64,000 bases of DNA, taken from Archangium primigenium (GTDB taxonomy: Bacteria; Myxococcota; Myxococcia; Myxococcales; Myxococcaceae). Positions within the stretch are counted from its first letter, which is position 1. Each line of letters opens with the position of its first letter. The DNA is taken from assembly GCF_016904885.1 (NCBI RefSeq), contig NZ_JADWYI010000001.1:5456001-5520000 (forward strand). Direction: 5' to 3'. A program made the translations under genes and the position numbers. The notes under the pieces are model-generated. The model saw only the letters and a list, made by a program, of their open reading frames with translations. It did no database searches and was not told the DNA's origin. Positions 7,946 to 16,264 of this stretch are shown in pieces.

Positions 7946-8581
7946 ATGCGGTCCTTGATCCTCGTTTGTGGAAGTGTCGTCCTGTCCTGGGGGTGTGCCG
8001 CCGTGCCCGCGGCCTCCCATGGCACGTTGAGCCAGTTGAGTGTCGTGAACGGGCCCCAGGCGGAGTTCTGCGCCCACCGCGTCCCCGCCGAGTCCTGCAC
8101 CCGCTGCCACCCGGAGCTGGAGGCGCGCTTCAAGAAGGCGGGGGACTGGTGCGGCCCCCATGGCGTTCCGGAGTCCCAGTGCTTCCCGTGCCACCCGGAC
8201 CTGTCCTTCGAGCCCCTGCCCGTGCTCGCGCCCCATGCGGACCTGCGCATCCTGGTGGAAGGCGGGGAGGACGTGCCCTCGCTCCAGCCCCACCTCGTGC
8301 CGGACAAGGTGACGGTGTTCGAGTTCTACGCGGACTGGTGCGCCGTCTGCCGCAAGGTGGACCGGCACGTCTACGCGCGGCTCAACCAGCGGCCGGACGT
8401 GGCCTACCGCAAGTTGAATGTCGTCTCGTGGGAGTCCCCGCTCGCGCGCCACTACCTCGCGGACGCGCCCGGGCTGCCGCTGCTCGTGGTGTACGACAAG
8501 CAGGGCCGGGAGGTGGCCACGCTGTCCGGAGGGGACACCGGGGCGCTCGATCGCGCCATCACCCAGGCGGGGGCGCGATGA
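7946..8581 (+). CDS. Lipoprotein thioredoxin with a doubled Cys/His (CxxCH) module
   Basis: A 211-aa lipoprotein (lipobox SWGC, Cys17). Residues 42-84 hold two copies of a unit of the pattern C-x(1-2)-H-x-VP-E-S-x-C-x-x-CHP: Cys42/His44/Cys51/Cys54-His55 and Cys69/His72/Cys79/Cys82-His83. The same module occurs at the N terminus of some RND-efflux periplasmic adaptors. The CxxCH sequences could bind c-type haem, but the regular extra Cys and His favour metal binding. From about residue 120 there is a thioredoxin domain with FYADWCAVC (Cys132, Cys135), as in TlpA/DsbD-gamma-like thiol reductases. The stop overlaps the next start (ATGA), so the two products are probably made together. Confidence 0.75.
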   Translation: MRSLILVCGSVVLSWGCAAVPAASHGTLSQLSVVNGPQAEFCAHRVPAESCTRCHPELEARFKKAGDWCGPHGVPESQCFPCHPDLSFEPLPVLAPHADLRILVEGGEDVPSLQPHLVPDKVTVFEFYADWCAVCRKVDRHVYARLNQRPDVAYRKLNVVSWESPLARHYLADAPGLPLLVVYDKQGREVATLSGGDTGALDRAITQAGAR

Positions 8582-9606
8582 GCCGACTGCCCTGGCTGCT
8601 CGTCCTGGCGACCCTGGGGTGGACGGCGCGCGCCGAGGCCTGCGCCGGTTGCAGCAACCCGAACCTGCCGGTGGGCCGCAGCGCGGGCGCCCTCCTGCGG
8701 CCAGGTCAGGTGTCCGCCACCCTCAACCTGACGACCACGGCCGTCAACATCGTCCACAGCGAGCATTGTCCGGACATCGGCCCCATCTGCCGCGAGCGCG
8801 AGGAGCCCCCGCAGCTCCATGATCAGATGCTCTACGCGGGAGAGCTGCGGCCCATGCTCGAGGTGGGGCTCACCGAGCACCTCGGGCTGGAGGTCCAGGT
8901 GCCCCTGCGCCTCACCCGCACCACCATCCTCTTCCGCCGGCTGGACGGCACGCTCTTCGCGCCCGACTACGCGAACATCCACCACCGAAATGAAACCCTG
9001 ATGGGCGTGGGCGACCCCTGGTTGAGCGGCCGGGGCGCCGGGTCCCCGGGGGGCGTGGCGCTGGTGGGCCGCGTGGGCGTGTCCCTGCCCGTGGGCCGCA
9101 TCGAGGCCAACCCCTTCGACCTGGGACGCCGGGGCCTGACCCATCAACACATCCAGTTCGGCACGGGCACCTTCAATCCCGTCCTGTCCGTGGATGCGGC
9201 GCGGAGCCTGGGGCGCTTCCGGCTCCAGGCCTATGGGCAGGCGCAGCTCTTCCTCTACCGCAACCGCCTGGGCTACCAGGCCGGCAACCGACTCGCCGCG
9301 GGCGCGGCCGTGGAGACCGCCGTGGTGCGACGCCTGCGCCTGGGGCTCGGCGTGGACGTGCTCAACGAGCAGCCCGAGCGGTGGGACGGGGTGGTGCAGC
9401 AGGATGGCAACGTGGGGCGCACGGACGTGCTCGCGGGCGCCACGCTGCTCTACCCGGTGGGGGACGTGGCGCTCGCGCTGGCCGTCAAGGTGCCCGTGTA
9501 CCAGCACTTCATCGAGGCGGGGCATACGCATGACGGGGAGCCCGGACAGCTCACCTATCCCGCGATCATCAACTTCATGGTGCACCGGGACTTCGCGCTG
9601 TTCTGA
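8578..9606 (+). CDS. Outer-membrane beta-barrel-like protein with CAGC motif
   Basis: A 342-aa protein with signal peptide; the mature start carries ACAGCSNPNLP. The rest alternates polar and hydrophobic residues with many aromatic strand ends and finishes in FMVHRDFALF, whose terminal Phe is typical of outer-membrane barrels. It resembles uncharacterised transporter-like barrel proteins that carry a cysteine pair at the N terminus and travel with thioredoxin-like genes. ATG 8578 overlaps the upstream TGA, so it is translationally coupled to the lipoprotein thioredoxin. A metal or thiol compound as cargo is only a guess. Confidence 0.65.
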   Translation: MSRLPWLLVLATLGWTARAEACAGCSNPNLPVGRSAGALLRPGQVSATLNLTTTAVNIVHSEHCPDIGPICREREEPPQLHDQMLYAGELRPMLEVGLTEHLGLEVQVPLRLTRTTILFRRLDGTLFAPDYANIHHRNETLMGVGDPWLSGRGAGSPGGVALVGRVGVSLPVGRIEANPFDLGRRGLTHQHIQFGTGTFNPVLSVDAARSLGRFRLQAYGQAQLFLYRNRLGYQAGNRLAAGAAVETAVVRRLRLGLGVDVLNEQPERWDGVVQQDGNVGRTDVLAGATLLYPVGDVALALAVKVPVYQHFIEAGHTHDGEPGQLTYPAIINFMVHRDFALF

Positions 9607-9616
9607 CGCAGGGGGG

Positions 9617-9650
9617 CCGGAGCGCCCGCTGTCCAACCCGGGCGCTCCGG
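9617..9650 (+). terminator. Hairpin after the barrel-protein operon
   Basis: CCGGAGCGCCCG (9617-9628) and CGGGCGCTCCGG (9639-9650) form a perfect 12-bp stem with a 10-base loop. It lies 10 bases past the stop at 9606 and 14 bases before the next start. There is no T run, so it may act as a stabilising 3' hairpin as much as an intrinsic terminator. Confidence 0.65.
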
Positions 9651-9664
9651 GCTAGATCCCACCC

Positions 9665-12364
9665 ATGCCCCGACTCCGCTGGTGTCCGCCGCTCGCATTG
9701 CTGGCCGCCCTGTTGGCGTGTGCGTCCCGTCCGTCTCCTCCCTCCGAGTCCCCGCCGCCGCCCGCCGTCGAGACGAAGGCGCCCGCGTCCCCCACGCTGC
9801 GCCTGCCCACCCACGTGCGGCCCACCGGCTATACGGCCGCGCTCACCATCGATCCGGCCCAGCCGCGCTTCCAGGGCGAGATCGACATCGACCTGGACGT
9901 GACGCAGGGCGCGGACGTGGTGTGGCTGCACGCGCGGGAGCTCACGGTGAAGGAGGCCACCTTGACCGTGGGCGGGGCCTCGGTGCCGGTGCGCCAGACG
10001 AAGGGCGAGGGGGACTTCCTCGGCTTCGTGCCCGAACAGGCGCTGGTGCCCGGCGCCGCGCGGCTGCGGCTCGTCTACGAGGGCGTCCTGTCCGAGCGCG
10101 AGACGGGGGGCGCCTTCCGGGCCCAGGAGTTCGAAGGCTGGTACGTCTTCACGCACTTCGAGCCCCTGGACGCGCGGCGCGTCTTCCCGTGCTTCGACGA
10201 GCCGGGCTTCAAGGTGCCCTGGCAGCTCACCTTCCACACGCCGAAGGGCTACACCGCCGTCACCAACACGCCGCAGGTGGCCGAGGAGCCCGGCCCCTCG
10301 GGCACCACCACGTGGCGCTTCGCGCGCACCCAACCCCTGCCCAGCTACCTCATCGCCTTCGGCGTGGGCACGTTCGACTTCGTGGAGGCCCAGCCCTCGG
10401 GGCAGAAGGCCGTGCGCACGCGCATCATCACCCCCAAGGGACGCGGCGCCCAGGCCGCCTACGCCGCCCAGGTGACGCCGGAGATCCTCGCCCTCCTGGA
10501 GCGCTACTTCGGCACCCCGTACCCGTACGAGAAGCTGGACATCCTCGCCATCCCCCTGCGCGGCGGCGCCATGGAAAACGCGGGCCTGGTGACCTTCAAC
10601 ACCGAGCTCGCCCTGAACAAGAGCGCCGAGGGCTCGGTGGAGTGGCAGCGCCGCTTCTACGAGACACAGGTGCACGAGCTGGCCCACCAGTGGTTCGGCA
10701 ACCTCGTCACGATGGCGTGGTGGGATGACCTCTGGCTCAACGAGTCCTTCGCCTCCTGGGCCGAGACCCGCATCCTGCGCGAGGCGCGGCCCTCGTGGGG
10801 CGCGACGGAGGAGGCCGCGCGCAACCGCTCCTCCGCGCTCGAGAGTGACTCCCTGGTGTCCGCGCGCCGCATCCGCCAGCCCATCGAGCGCTCGGACGAC
10901 ATCCTCGCCGCTTTCGACGGCATCACCTACGGCAAGGGTTCGGCGGTGCTGAGCATGACGGAGGCGTGGCTGGGCGCGGACGTCTTCCAGCGCGGCGTGC
11001 GCCGCTACCTCGCCGCGCACGCCCATGGCAACGCCACCGCCGACGACTTCCTGTCCGCCCTGTCCGCCGAGGCGGGCCAGGACGTGTCCCAGGTGCTCTC
11101 CTCCTTCCTGGAGCAGGGCGGCGCGCCGCTCGTCTCCGCGCGGCTGGACTGCGCGGGCCAGACGCCCGAGGTGAAGCTCTCCCAGAGCCGCTTCCTGCCC
11201 CTGGGCTCCCAGGGCGAAGCGGCGCGGCGCTGGGCAATCCCCCTGTGCGTGCGCTACCCCACTGCGGGCAAGCCCGCGCGCGCCTGCACGGTGCTGCGCG
11301 AGGAGACGGGCGCGCTGGCCCTGCCCGAGGCGAAGGGCTGTCCCGCGTGGTTCCTGCCGAACGCGGAGGGCGTCGGCTACTTCCGCATGGCCCTGGACGG
11401 CAAGTCGCTCCGCCCGCTGCTGGCCTCCGACACGCGGGCCCTCTCGCGCACCGAGCGCGTGGCCCTGCTCGGGGACGTGAATGCCCTGGCCCACAACGGC
11501 ACGCTACCGGCCGCGGACGCGCTCGCGCTGGTGCCCGCCCTGGCCGCCGAGAAGGATCGCCAGGTGTTCGAGGCCTCGCAGGAGTTGATGGGCCTGATGA
11601 GGCCCACGCTCTTGTCGGACGAGGGCCGCGCGGCGCGCGAGCGGTTGCTGCGGGAGACCTACTCGGCACGGGCTCGGGCCGCGGGCTTCCTGCCCCGCGC
11701 GGGCGAGGACGAGGACACGCGGCTGCTCCGCAATGAGCTGCTGCGGCTGGCGACGGGCATGGGCGGAGACCCGGCGATCATCGCCGAGGCCCGGCGCCTG
11801 GCGAACCAGTGGTTCGAGGGCACGTCGCCGCTGCGCGACAAGGATCTGCAGAACACCGTGTTGTCGGTGGCGGCCCTGCATGGTGACGCGGCCTTCCATG
11901 CGCGGGTGGTGAAGCTCTGGCGCTTGGAGCCGGATCGCGGGCGGCGCGCACAGCTCGCCCGGGCGCTCATGGGCTTCCGGCAACCCGAGCGGGTCCAGGA
12001 GAACCTCGGCTTGCTCCTGGACCCCGGCGTGGACATCCGCGAGCTGCGCTACCTGTTGGTCTTCACGGGCCGGGACGCGCGCACCCGGCGGCTGACGTTC
12101 GACTTCGTGAAGGCGCATTACGACGCGCTCGTCCGCCGCCTGCCGGAGGACGAGGGGAACCTCCTCCTGTGGGCCGTCGCGTCCTTCTGCGATCCCCAGC
12201 AACGCGAGGACTTCGCCACCTTCTTCGCCGAGCGCATGAAGGGCCTCTCGAAGGGGCCCCGCACCTACGCCCAGGCCCTGGAGGAGATGGACCTGTGCAT
12301 CGCGTACAAGCAGGCCCAGGGCCCCAGCGTCGAGGCCTTCCTCTCGCGCTGGCGCACGAAGTAG
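9665..12364 (+). CDS. M1 family zinc aminopeptidase, lipoprotein
   Basis: An 899-aa peptidase anchored as a lipoprotein (lipobox LLAC, Cys19) with a Pro-rich linker behind it. The M1 exopeptidase motif GAMEN is at 301-305, the zinc site HELAH at 337-341 and the third ligand Glu360 in NESFASW; all catalytic elements are present. The C-terminal half is a long helical ERAP1-like domain. It should remove N-terminal residues from peptides at the envelope, fitting a predatory or protein-feeding lifestyle. It stands alone behind a strong hairpin and converges on the DUF1501 gene. Confidence 0.92.
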   Translation: MPRLRWCPPLALLAALLACASRPSPPSESPPPPAVETKAPASPTLRLPTHVRPTGYTAALTIDPAQPRFQGEIDIDLDVTQGADVVWLHARELTVKEATLTVGGASVPVRQTKGEGDFLGFVPEQALVPGAARLRLVYEGVLSERETGGAFRAQEFEGWYVFTHFEPLDARRVFPCFDEPGFKVPWQLTFHTPKGYTAVTNTPQVAEEPGPSGTTTWRFARTQPLPSYLIAFGVGTFDFVEAQPSGQKAVRTRIITPKGRGAQAAYAAQVTPEILALLERYFGTPYPYEKLDILAIPLRGGAMENAGLVTFNTELALNKSAEGSVEWQRRFYETQVHELAHQWFGNLVTMAWWDDLWLNESFASWAETRILREARPSWGATEEAARNRSSALESDSLVSARRIRQPIERSDDILAAFDGITYGKGSAVLSMTEAWLGADVFQRGVRRYLAAHAHGNATADDFLSALSAEAGQDVSQVLSSFLEQGGAPLVSARLDCAGQTPEVKLSQSRFLPLGSQGEAARRWAIPLCVRYPTAGKPARACTVLREETGALALPEAKGCPAWFLPNAEGVGYFRMALDGKSLRPLLASDTRALSRTERVALLGDVNALAHNGTLPAADALALVPALAAEKDRQVFEASQELMGLMRPTLLSDEGRAARERLLRETYSARARAAGFLPRAGEDEDTRLLRNELLRLATGMGGDPAIIAEARRLANQWFEGTSPLRDKDLQNTVLSVAALHGDAAFHARVVKLWRLEPDRGRRAQLARALMGFRQPERVQENLGLLLDPGVDIRELRYLLVFTGRDARTRRLTFDFVKAHYDALVRRLPEDEGNLLLWAVASFCDPQQREDFATFFAERMKGLSKGPRTYAQALEEMDLCIAYKQAQGPSVEAFLSRWRTK

Positions 12365-12365
12365 C

Positions 12366-13919
12366 TCAGCCCCGCGCGAAGGCGCTCGCGTCGGGCAGGC
12401 CGCTGCCCGACGTGTCCACCCCCAGGGTGTGCAAGAGGCCCGAGAAGATGTCCGCCTCGTTGGAGGACACCTTGCCCGGCTCGGGCGCGCCCGTACGGGG
12501 ATCGAAGCCGTAGGTCAGGGTGGTGAGGGGATCCACGCCGCCCAGCACCGTGTTGCCCCGGAGCATCGGCGAGAGCAGCAACACCCCGTTGTTGAGGTCG
12601 TGCCCGGAGCCGAACTCGGCGGCGTTCGCGGTGCGCGTGCGCGTGCGCGTGCGCCCGAAGTCCGTGGCCACGTAGATGAGCGTGCGATCCCACATGCTCT
12701 CGCCCGAGTCGTCGAAGGGCTCGGCCTTGAGCAGCTCGATGAGCTTGTCCACCACGCCCATCACCCGCGCCCACATGAAGGCCTGGCCCGTGCGGTGATC
12801 GTTGTGGCTGATGTCGAAGGCCAGGGGCGGGTTGGCGATGCCCACCGGCCCACCCACCACCACGTTGAACGAGGGCCCCAGCGTCACCGACACCGACACC
12901 CGGTACTTGAGCAGCAGGAACGCCATGGCCGCCTGGCCCTGGATGGGATCCGTGAAGTACTCGGGGAACACCTCGCGCAGCCGCGCCCCGTCCGGGGAGC
13001 TGTCCAGCCCGTACTCGGTGAGGGGGATGCGCGGGGGCGTGTCGGGCAGGATGTTGAGCCGGGTGATGAGATCCTTCATCTCCAGGGCGGGCTGTCCGAC
13101 GATGCGCTGCTCGTTCCAGCGCTGGAGCGCCGGGGCGTTGTCGAACGTCTGGCCGAAGACCGAGCGCGAGTCGAGCGCGTTGCGTGTCCCGCGGGCCAGC
13201 GCCAGCACGTCGCGCGGGGGCGCGTCCTTGATGCCCTTGCCCCCATCGAGCCCCAACGGCCAGAGCGACGGATTGGCCACCACCTCGCCGAAGCAGTGCG
13301 CGGGCAGCGCGTCGTCCGTGCCCCGCTCGGAGTAGCCGCCCGCGGCCATGTTGACGTTGGGAATGGCGAAGCCGGCGCCGTATTGCAGGGCCATGCACTC
13401 CTGCAGCGTACGGCCGCGCCAGATGGCGTTGCCCGTGAGGCTGCGCTTCTGCGCGATGGCGTGGTTCACCGAGGTGCCCACGGTGGTGGCCACCAGCATC
13501 GTGTCCTTGTGCTTCTTCACGAAGGGGAGCTGATCCGTCTTCACCGGGATGGGGATGCTGCCGAGCTTGCGGCTGTCCACCTTCACCGCGCGGAAGGGCG
13601 AGCCCGGCACGTCCTGCACCTGGGCGTCCGGGAAGGTGTTGAGCGTGGCGGCGTTGGCGCCGGCCTCGGAGCCGCGCACCGCGAGCATGCCATCGACGAT
13701 GGAGGCGCCGCCCGTGGCGCCCACGACGATGAGGAAGCGGGGTTTGCCGTCGAGCCGGGCCGTGCGCTGGCCGCCCAGTCGCTCGAGCCGCTCGGGCGTG
13801 ACGAGTGAATCCCGGCACCCGGTGAGGACCGTGCCGAGCGTCGAGGAGCCCGCCGCGCACAGGGTCAACGCCTTGAGGAGTTCCCGGCGCGAGAGCCGGC
13901 CGTTATCGCGAAGTGACAT
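12366..13919 (-). CDS. DUF1501 family protein with Tat signal
   Basis: A 517-aa exported protein. The N terminus has a twin-arginine signal (SRRELLK) followed by a hydrophobic stretch and a possible lipobox (LTGC). The body fits DUF1501, a family related to sulfatases/alkaline phosphatases, including the loop DFGRT that in most members reads EFGRTP. Here the loop contains a run of Arg-Thr repeats made by a 24-bp hexanucleotide repeat. It is the last gene of a three-gene minus-strand operon with a lipoprotein and a CxxCH protein; DUF1501 proteins typically travel with cytochrome-like partners. The substrate is not known. Confidence 0.8.
   Translation of the reverse strand: MSLRDNGRLSRRELLKALTLCAAGSSTLGTVLTGCRDSLVTPERLERLGGQRTARLDGKPRFLIVVGATGGASIVDGMLAVRGSEAGANAATLNTFPDAQVQDVPGSPFRAVKVDSRKLGSIPIPVKTDQLPFVKKHKDTMLVATTVGTSVNHAIAQKRSLTGNAIWRGRTLQECMALQYGAGFAIPNVNMAAGGYSERGTDDALPAHCFGEVVANPSLWPLGLDGGKGIKDAPPRDVLALARGTRNALDSRSVFGQTFDNAPALQRWNEQRIVGQPALEMKDLITRLNILPDTPPRIPLTEYGLDSSPDGARLREVFPEYFTDPIQGQAAMAFLLLKYRVSVSVTLGPSFNVVVGGPVGIANPPLAFDISHNDHRTGQAFMWARVMGVVDKLIELLKAEPFDDSGESMWDRTLIYVATDFGRTRTRTRTANAAEFGSGHDLNNGVLLLSPMLRGNTVLGGVDPLTTLTYGFDPRTGAPEPGKVSSNEADIFSGLLHTLGVDTSGSGLPDASAFARG
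12631..12654. repeat. Hexanucleotide tandem repeat inside the DUF1501 gene
   Basis: Four perfect copies of GTGCGC on the plus strand encode the Arg-Thr run in DFGRTRTRTRTAN of the minus-strand protein. One unit equals two codons, so slippage would keep the frame while changing the length of a conserved loop. Confidence 0.85.
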
Positions 13920-13931
13920 GGCGTGTGCTCC

Positions 13932-14639
13932 CTAGAAGAAGATGGATTCGGTGGAGGAGAGGACGACGAAGCAGGCCGCCTTCATCCAGTCCTGGCCGGG
14001 CGTCGTGCTGCCCGTGCCCTCGATGTCGGTGGCGAGCTGGAGCAGCGCCGTCCGCTCGGCGTCCGAGGGATCCCGCAGGAGCCCCCGCTGGTAGAGCGCG
14101 GTGACGGCGTCCCGGACGGCCGGGCCCTCGCGCTCGGCCAGCCGGCCCCGGGCATCCAGCGCGATGTCCTTGAAGATGACGGCGGCCGAGGGCGTGGCGA
14201 CATCCCGCGACACCCGCTGGACACAGGCCGTCAGGGCCACGCGATCCACGGCGATGGGGGTCGTCACGCCCGAGGCGGACAGGGGCTCGTACAGACTGCC
14301 CTCGTACGGGTCCACGCCCCCGAGCGTCACCGTGTGCACGAACGAGGTACAGGGGTACTGGCCCAGCTCGTTGCACAGCTGCGCCACGGGCAGCGACAGC
14401 GCGGCCGCGAAGTCGTTGGCCAGGCGCTCGGCGCCCTTGAAGCGCGGGTTGTTGCGCGTGGAGCGGGCCACGCCGCCCCCCGGCGGTGGGGTCGGCGGCG
14501 GGGGCGTCTCCGGCGTGGGCGTGCCCGTGTCGGGCAGGGGCGGCGGCCCGGCGCCGTCCTCGGGCGGCCGGGCGGAGGAGCACGCGGTGAGCACGCAGAG
14601 GGCCGACAGGCACATCACTCGCAGGGGATCACGGCGCAC
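13932..14639 (-). CDS. Lipoprotein of unknown function in the DUF1501 operon
   Basis: A 235-aa lipoprotein (lipobox LTAC) with a long Pro/Gly/Thr-rich linker up to about residue 60, then a mostly helical domain with four cysteines (LCNELGQYPCTSF, TACVQR, AACFVVL) and the terminal segment WMKAACFVVLSSTESIFF. Similar C-terminal segments occur in proteins encoded beside DUF1501 genes. The start overlaps the end of the upstream CxxCH protein gene by 11 bases and it ends 12 bases before the DUF1501 start, so the three form one operon. Function unknown. Confidence 0.7.
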   Translation of the reverse strand: MRRDPLRVMCLSALCVLTACSSARPPEDGAGPPPLPDTGTPTPETPPPPTPPPGGGVARSTRNNPRFKGAERLANDFAAALSLPVAQLCNELGQYPCTSFVHTVTLGGVDPYEGSLYEPLSASGVTTPIAVDRVALTACVQRVSRDVATPSAAVIFKDIALDARGRLAEREGPAVRDAVTALYQRGLLRDPSDAERTALLQLATDIEGTGSTTPGQDWMKAACFVVLSSTESIFF

Positions 14640-16047
14640 CGTAGGCCTCCGTCCGGATCAGATCGTGGAGCATGCGCTGCACGCGGTACTGGTGGATGTC
14701 CTTGAAGCGCTTCCAGGTGGTGACGAACTCGGCGTTCTCCTCGGCCGTGGGCGCGTGGCCCACCAGGAGCTTCCAGTAGTCGCGCACGGCGGCGATGGCG
14801 AACGCGTCGCTGTTGGCGCCCAGCTCCGCCCACTCGCGCAGGTCGTTCACAGGCTGGCCGAAGAGGTAGCCCTTCTCGGGCGTCTGGGTGATGGTGGGCG
14901 AGACGGTGCTGAAGTAGCGCTCGAGCCGGTGGGTCACGTAGCTCGCCGAGGTGTTGCTCCCGGCCCCCAGGACGAGGCCCTGGTAGTTGCGGAAGGGGTA
15001 GCTCAGGGGATCCAACGTCGCGTGGCAGGCGGCGCAGGCCTCGGCCTTCACGCCCTTGGCGTCATAGTCCCGGGGCTCGCCGGGGATGCTGAACAGGCCC
15101 TCCTGCTTGGCGATGTCCAGACCGAGGTAGGCGCGGTAGCTCTGCGAGGCGGCGTTGCGCGGCAGCGCGGTGAACATCACGAACGTCACCAGGCTCCAGG
15201 CCGAGGTGAGGTTGCCCGCGCGGTGCGCCTCGTCCACCCGCTGCGAGGGCAGGGTGGGGGCCTGCACGTAGCGCGTGGGGTCGGACTGCCGGCGCACGAA
15301 GTACTTCGCCGTCATCACGTCGCGCGCGTCATGGTCGTCCAGCTGCGCGTAGGCATAGAGGGCGTAGTCGTCGTCGTAGTCCGCCAGGGGGATGGGCCCG
15401 GCGTTCTCGCCCGATTTGATCGAGCCCACGGGGCGGATCTTCGGGTGGGCCAGCCGCCACACCTGTCCGTCCTTGCCGCGCCAGAACTCGCTCTGGGTGC
15501 AGCGCTCCAGCTCCGCGTCGAGCCGCGCGAGCCGCTCCTCCGAGCCCAGCGTCTGGAAGTCCTTGAGCTGGGCGTACGTGGGCGACTGGCCGCAGAAGTC
15601 GAGCAGCAGTCGCCGGTAGGCGAAGCGCGCGTCATAGCGGCACACGTCGTACTGGGGATTCTGGCCCGCCACGCAGCCGCCCCCCGGGTCCTGGGGGAAG
15701 CTGGTGGCGTCGGCGGGCAGGGTGCCGCGCTGGAGCTCCACGAGGTTCGTCACGCCATCGCCATCGGCGTCCAGGGCCTCGATGGCCCGGAGCGCGGCGG
15801 GGAGCGCGGCGGCGTAGTCACTGTCCGAGAGCGGCCGGGGCACGCCAGGCGCCAGGTGCGGCTCCAGCTGGGCCCCATAGGCGTTGCGCTGCGGCGGCGC
15901 CACGTGACAGTAGGTGCACGCCGGCTGCTGCCCGGTACAGGTCGGCGCGGACGGGTAGGTGGCGCAGAAGACGCCACCGGCGGGAGGCTTGGCGTGGGCC
16001 CCTCCCGCCAGACAGAGCACGGCCCCTAGAATGAGTCGTCGAAGCAC
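14629..16047 (-). CDS. Secreted protein with two CxxCH haem-type motifs
   Basis: A 472-aa exported protein. Start GTG 16047 was chosen because GAGGA precedes it and a signal peptide (LILGAVLCLAGGAHA) follows. CTYCH is at residues 44-48 and CAACH at 338-342 in CAACHATLDPLSYPF, typical c-type haem attachment sites as found in cytochrome-like DUF1585/DUF1588 families. ALDADGDGVTNLVEL at about 91-105 looks like a calcium-binding DxDxDG loop. It heads the operon with the lipoprotein and the DUF1501 protein. An extracellular redox role is plausible but the family is not settled. Confidence 0.72.
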   Translation of the reverse strand: MLRRLILGAVLCLAGGAHAKPPAGGVFCATYPSAPTCTGQQPACTYCHVAPPQRNAYGAQLEPHLAPGVPRPLSDSDYAAALPAALRAIEALDADGDGVTNLVELQRGTLPADATSFPQDPGGGCVAGQNPQYDVCRYDARFAYRRLLLDFCGQSPTYAQLKDFQTLGSEERLARLDAELERCTQSEFWRGKDGQVWRLAHPKIRPVGSIKSGENAGPIPLADYDDDYALYAYAQLDDHDARDVMTAKYFVRRQSDPTRYVQAPTLPSQRVDEAHRAGNLTSAWSLVTFVMFTALPRNAASQSYRAYLGLDIAKQEGLFSIPGEPRDYDAKGVKAEACAACHATLDPLSYPFRNYQGLVLGAGSNTSASYVTHRLERYFSTVSPTITQTPEKGYLFGQPVNDLREWAELGANSDAFAIAAVRDYWKLLVGHAPTAEENAEFVTTWKRFKDIHQYRVQRMLHDLIRTEAYGAP

Positions 16048-16264
16048 GAGGTCCTCTTCGGGAGTGGATGAACCCCCACCGCTTGGACACCGCGGGGGCC
16101 CCGGAACGCAAACGCGCTCCACCATTTTTCCGAAGAACCCATGACATCCCCTCGTGCCCGAGGGCATCCGTCATGGGTCGTGTAGGACTGTCACTTCACG
16201 TACGGCCCGTCGGTGCCCCTCCTGCCAGGCGCGGGGTTGCCTGGAAGGTCGAGCACGCTCGCGG
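16048..16264. other. Gap upstream of the CxxCH-protein operon
   Basis: This 217-bp gap lies between two minus-strand genes. It must hold the promoter of the CxxCH operon and the end of the mtfA transcript. CCAGGC (16225-16230) and GCCTGG (16239-16244) form a small 6-bp stem that could help end the mtfA message. I see no convincing promoter motif and no gene. Confidence 0.4.

Noticed and set aside
8101-8200. Straight call of the CxxCH sites in the lipoprotein thioredoxin as a c-type cytochrome
   Set aside because: The additional regularly spaced Cys and His in each repeat match a module seen in RND adaptors, so metal binding is at least as likely; left open in the annotation.
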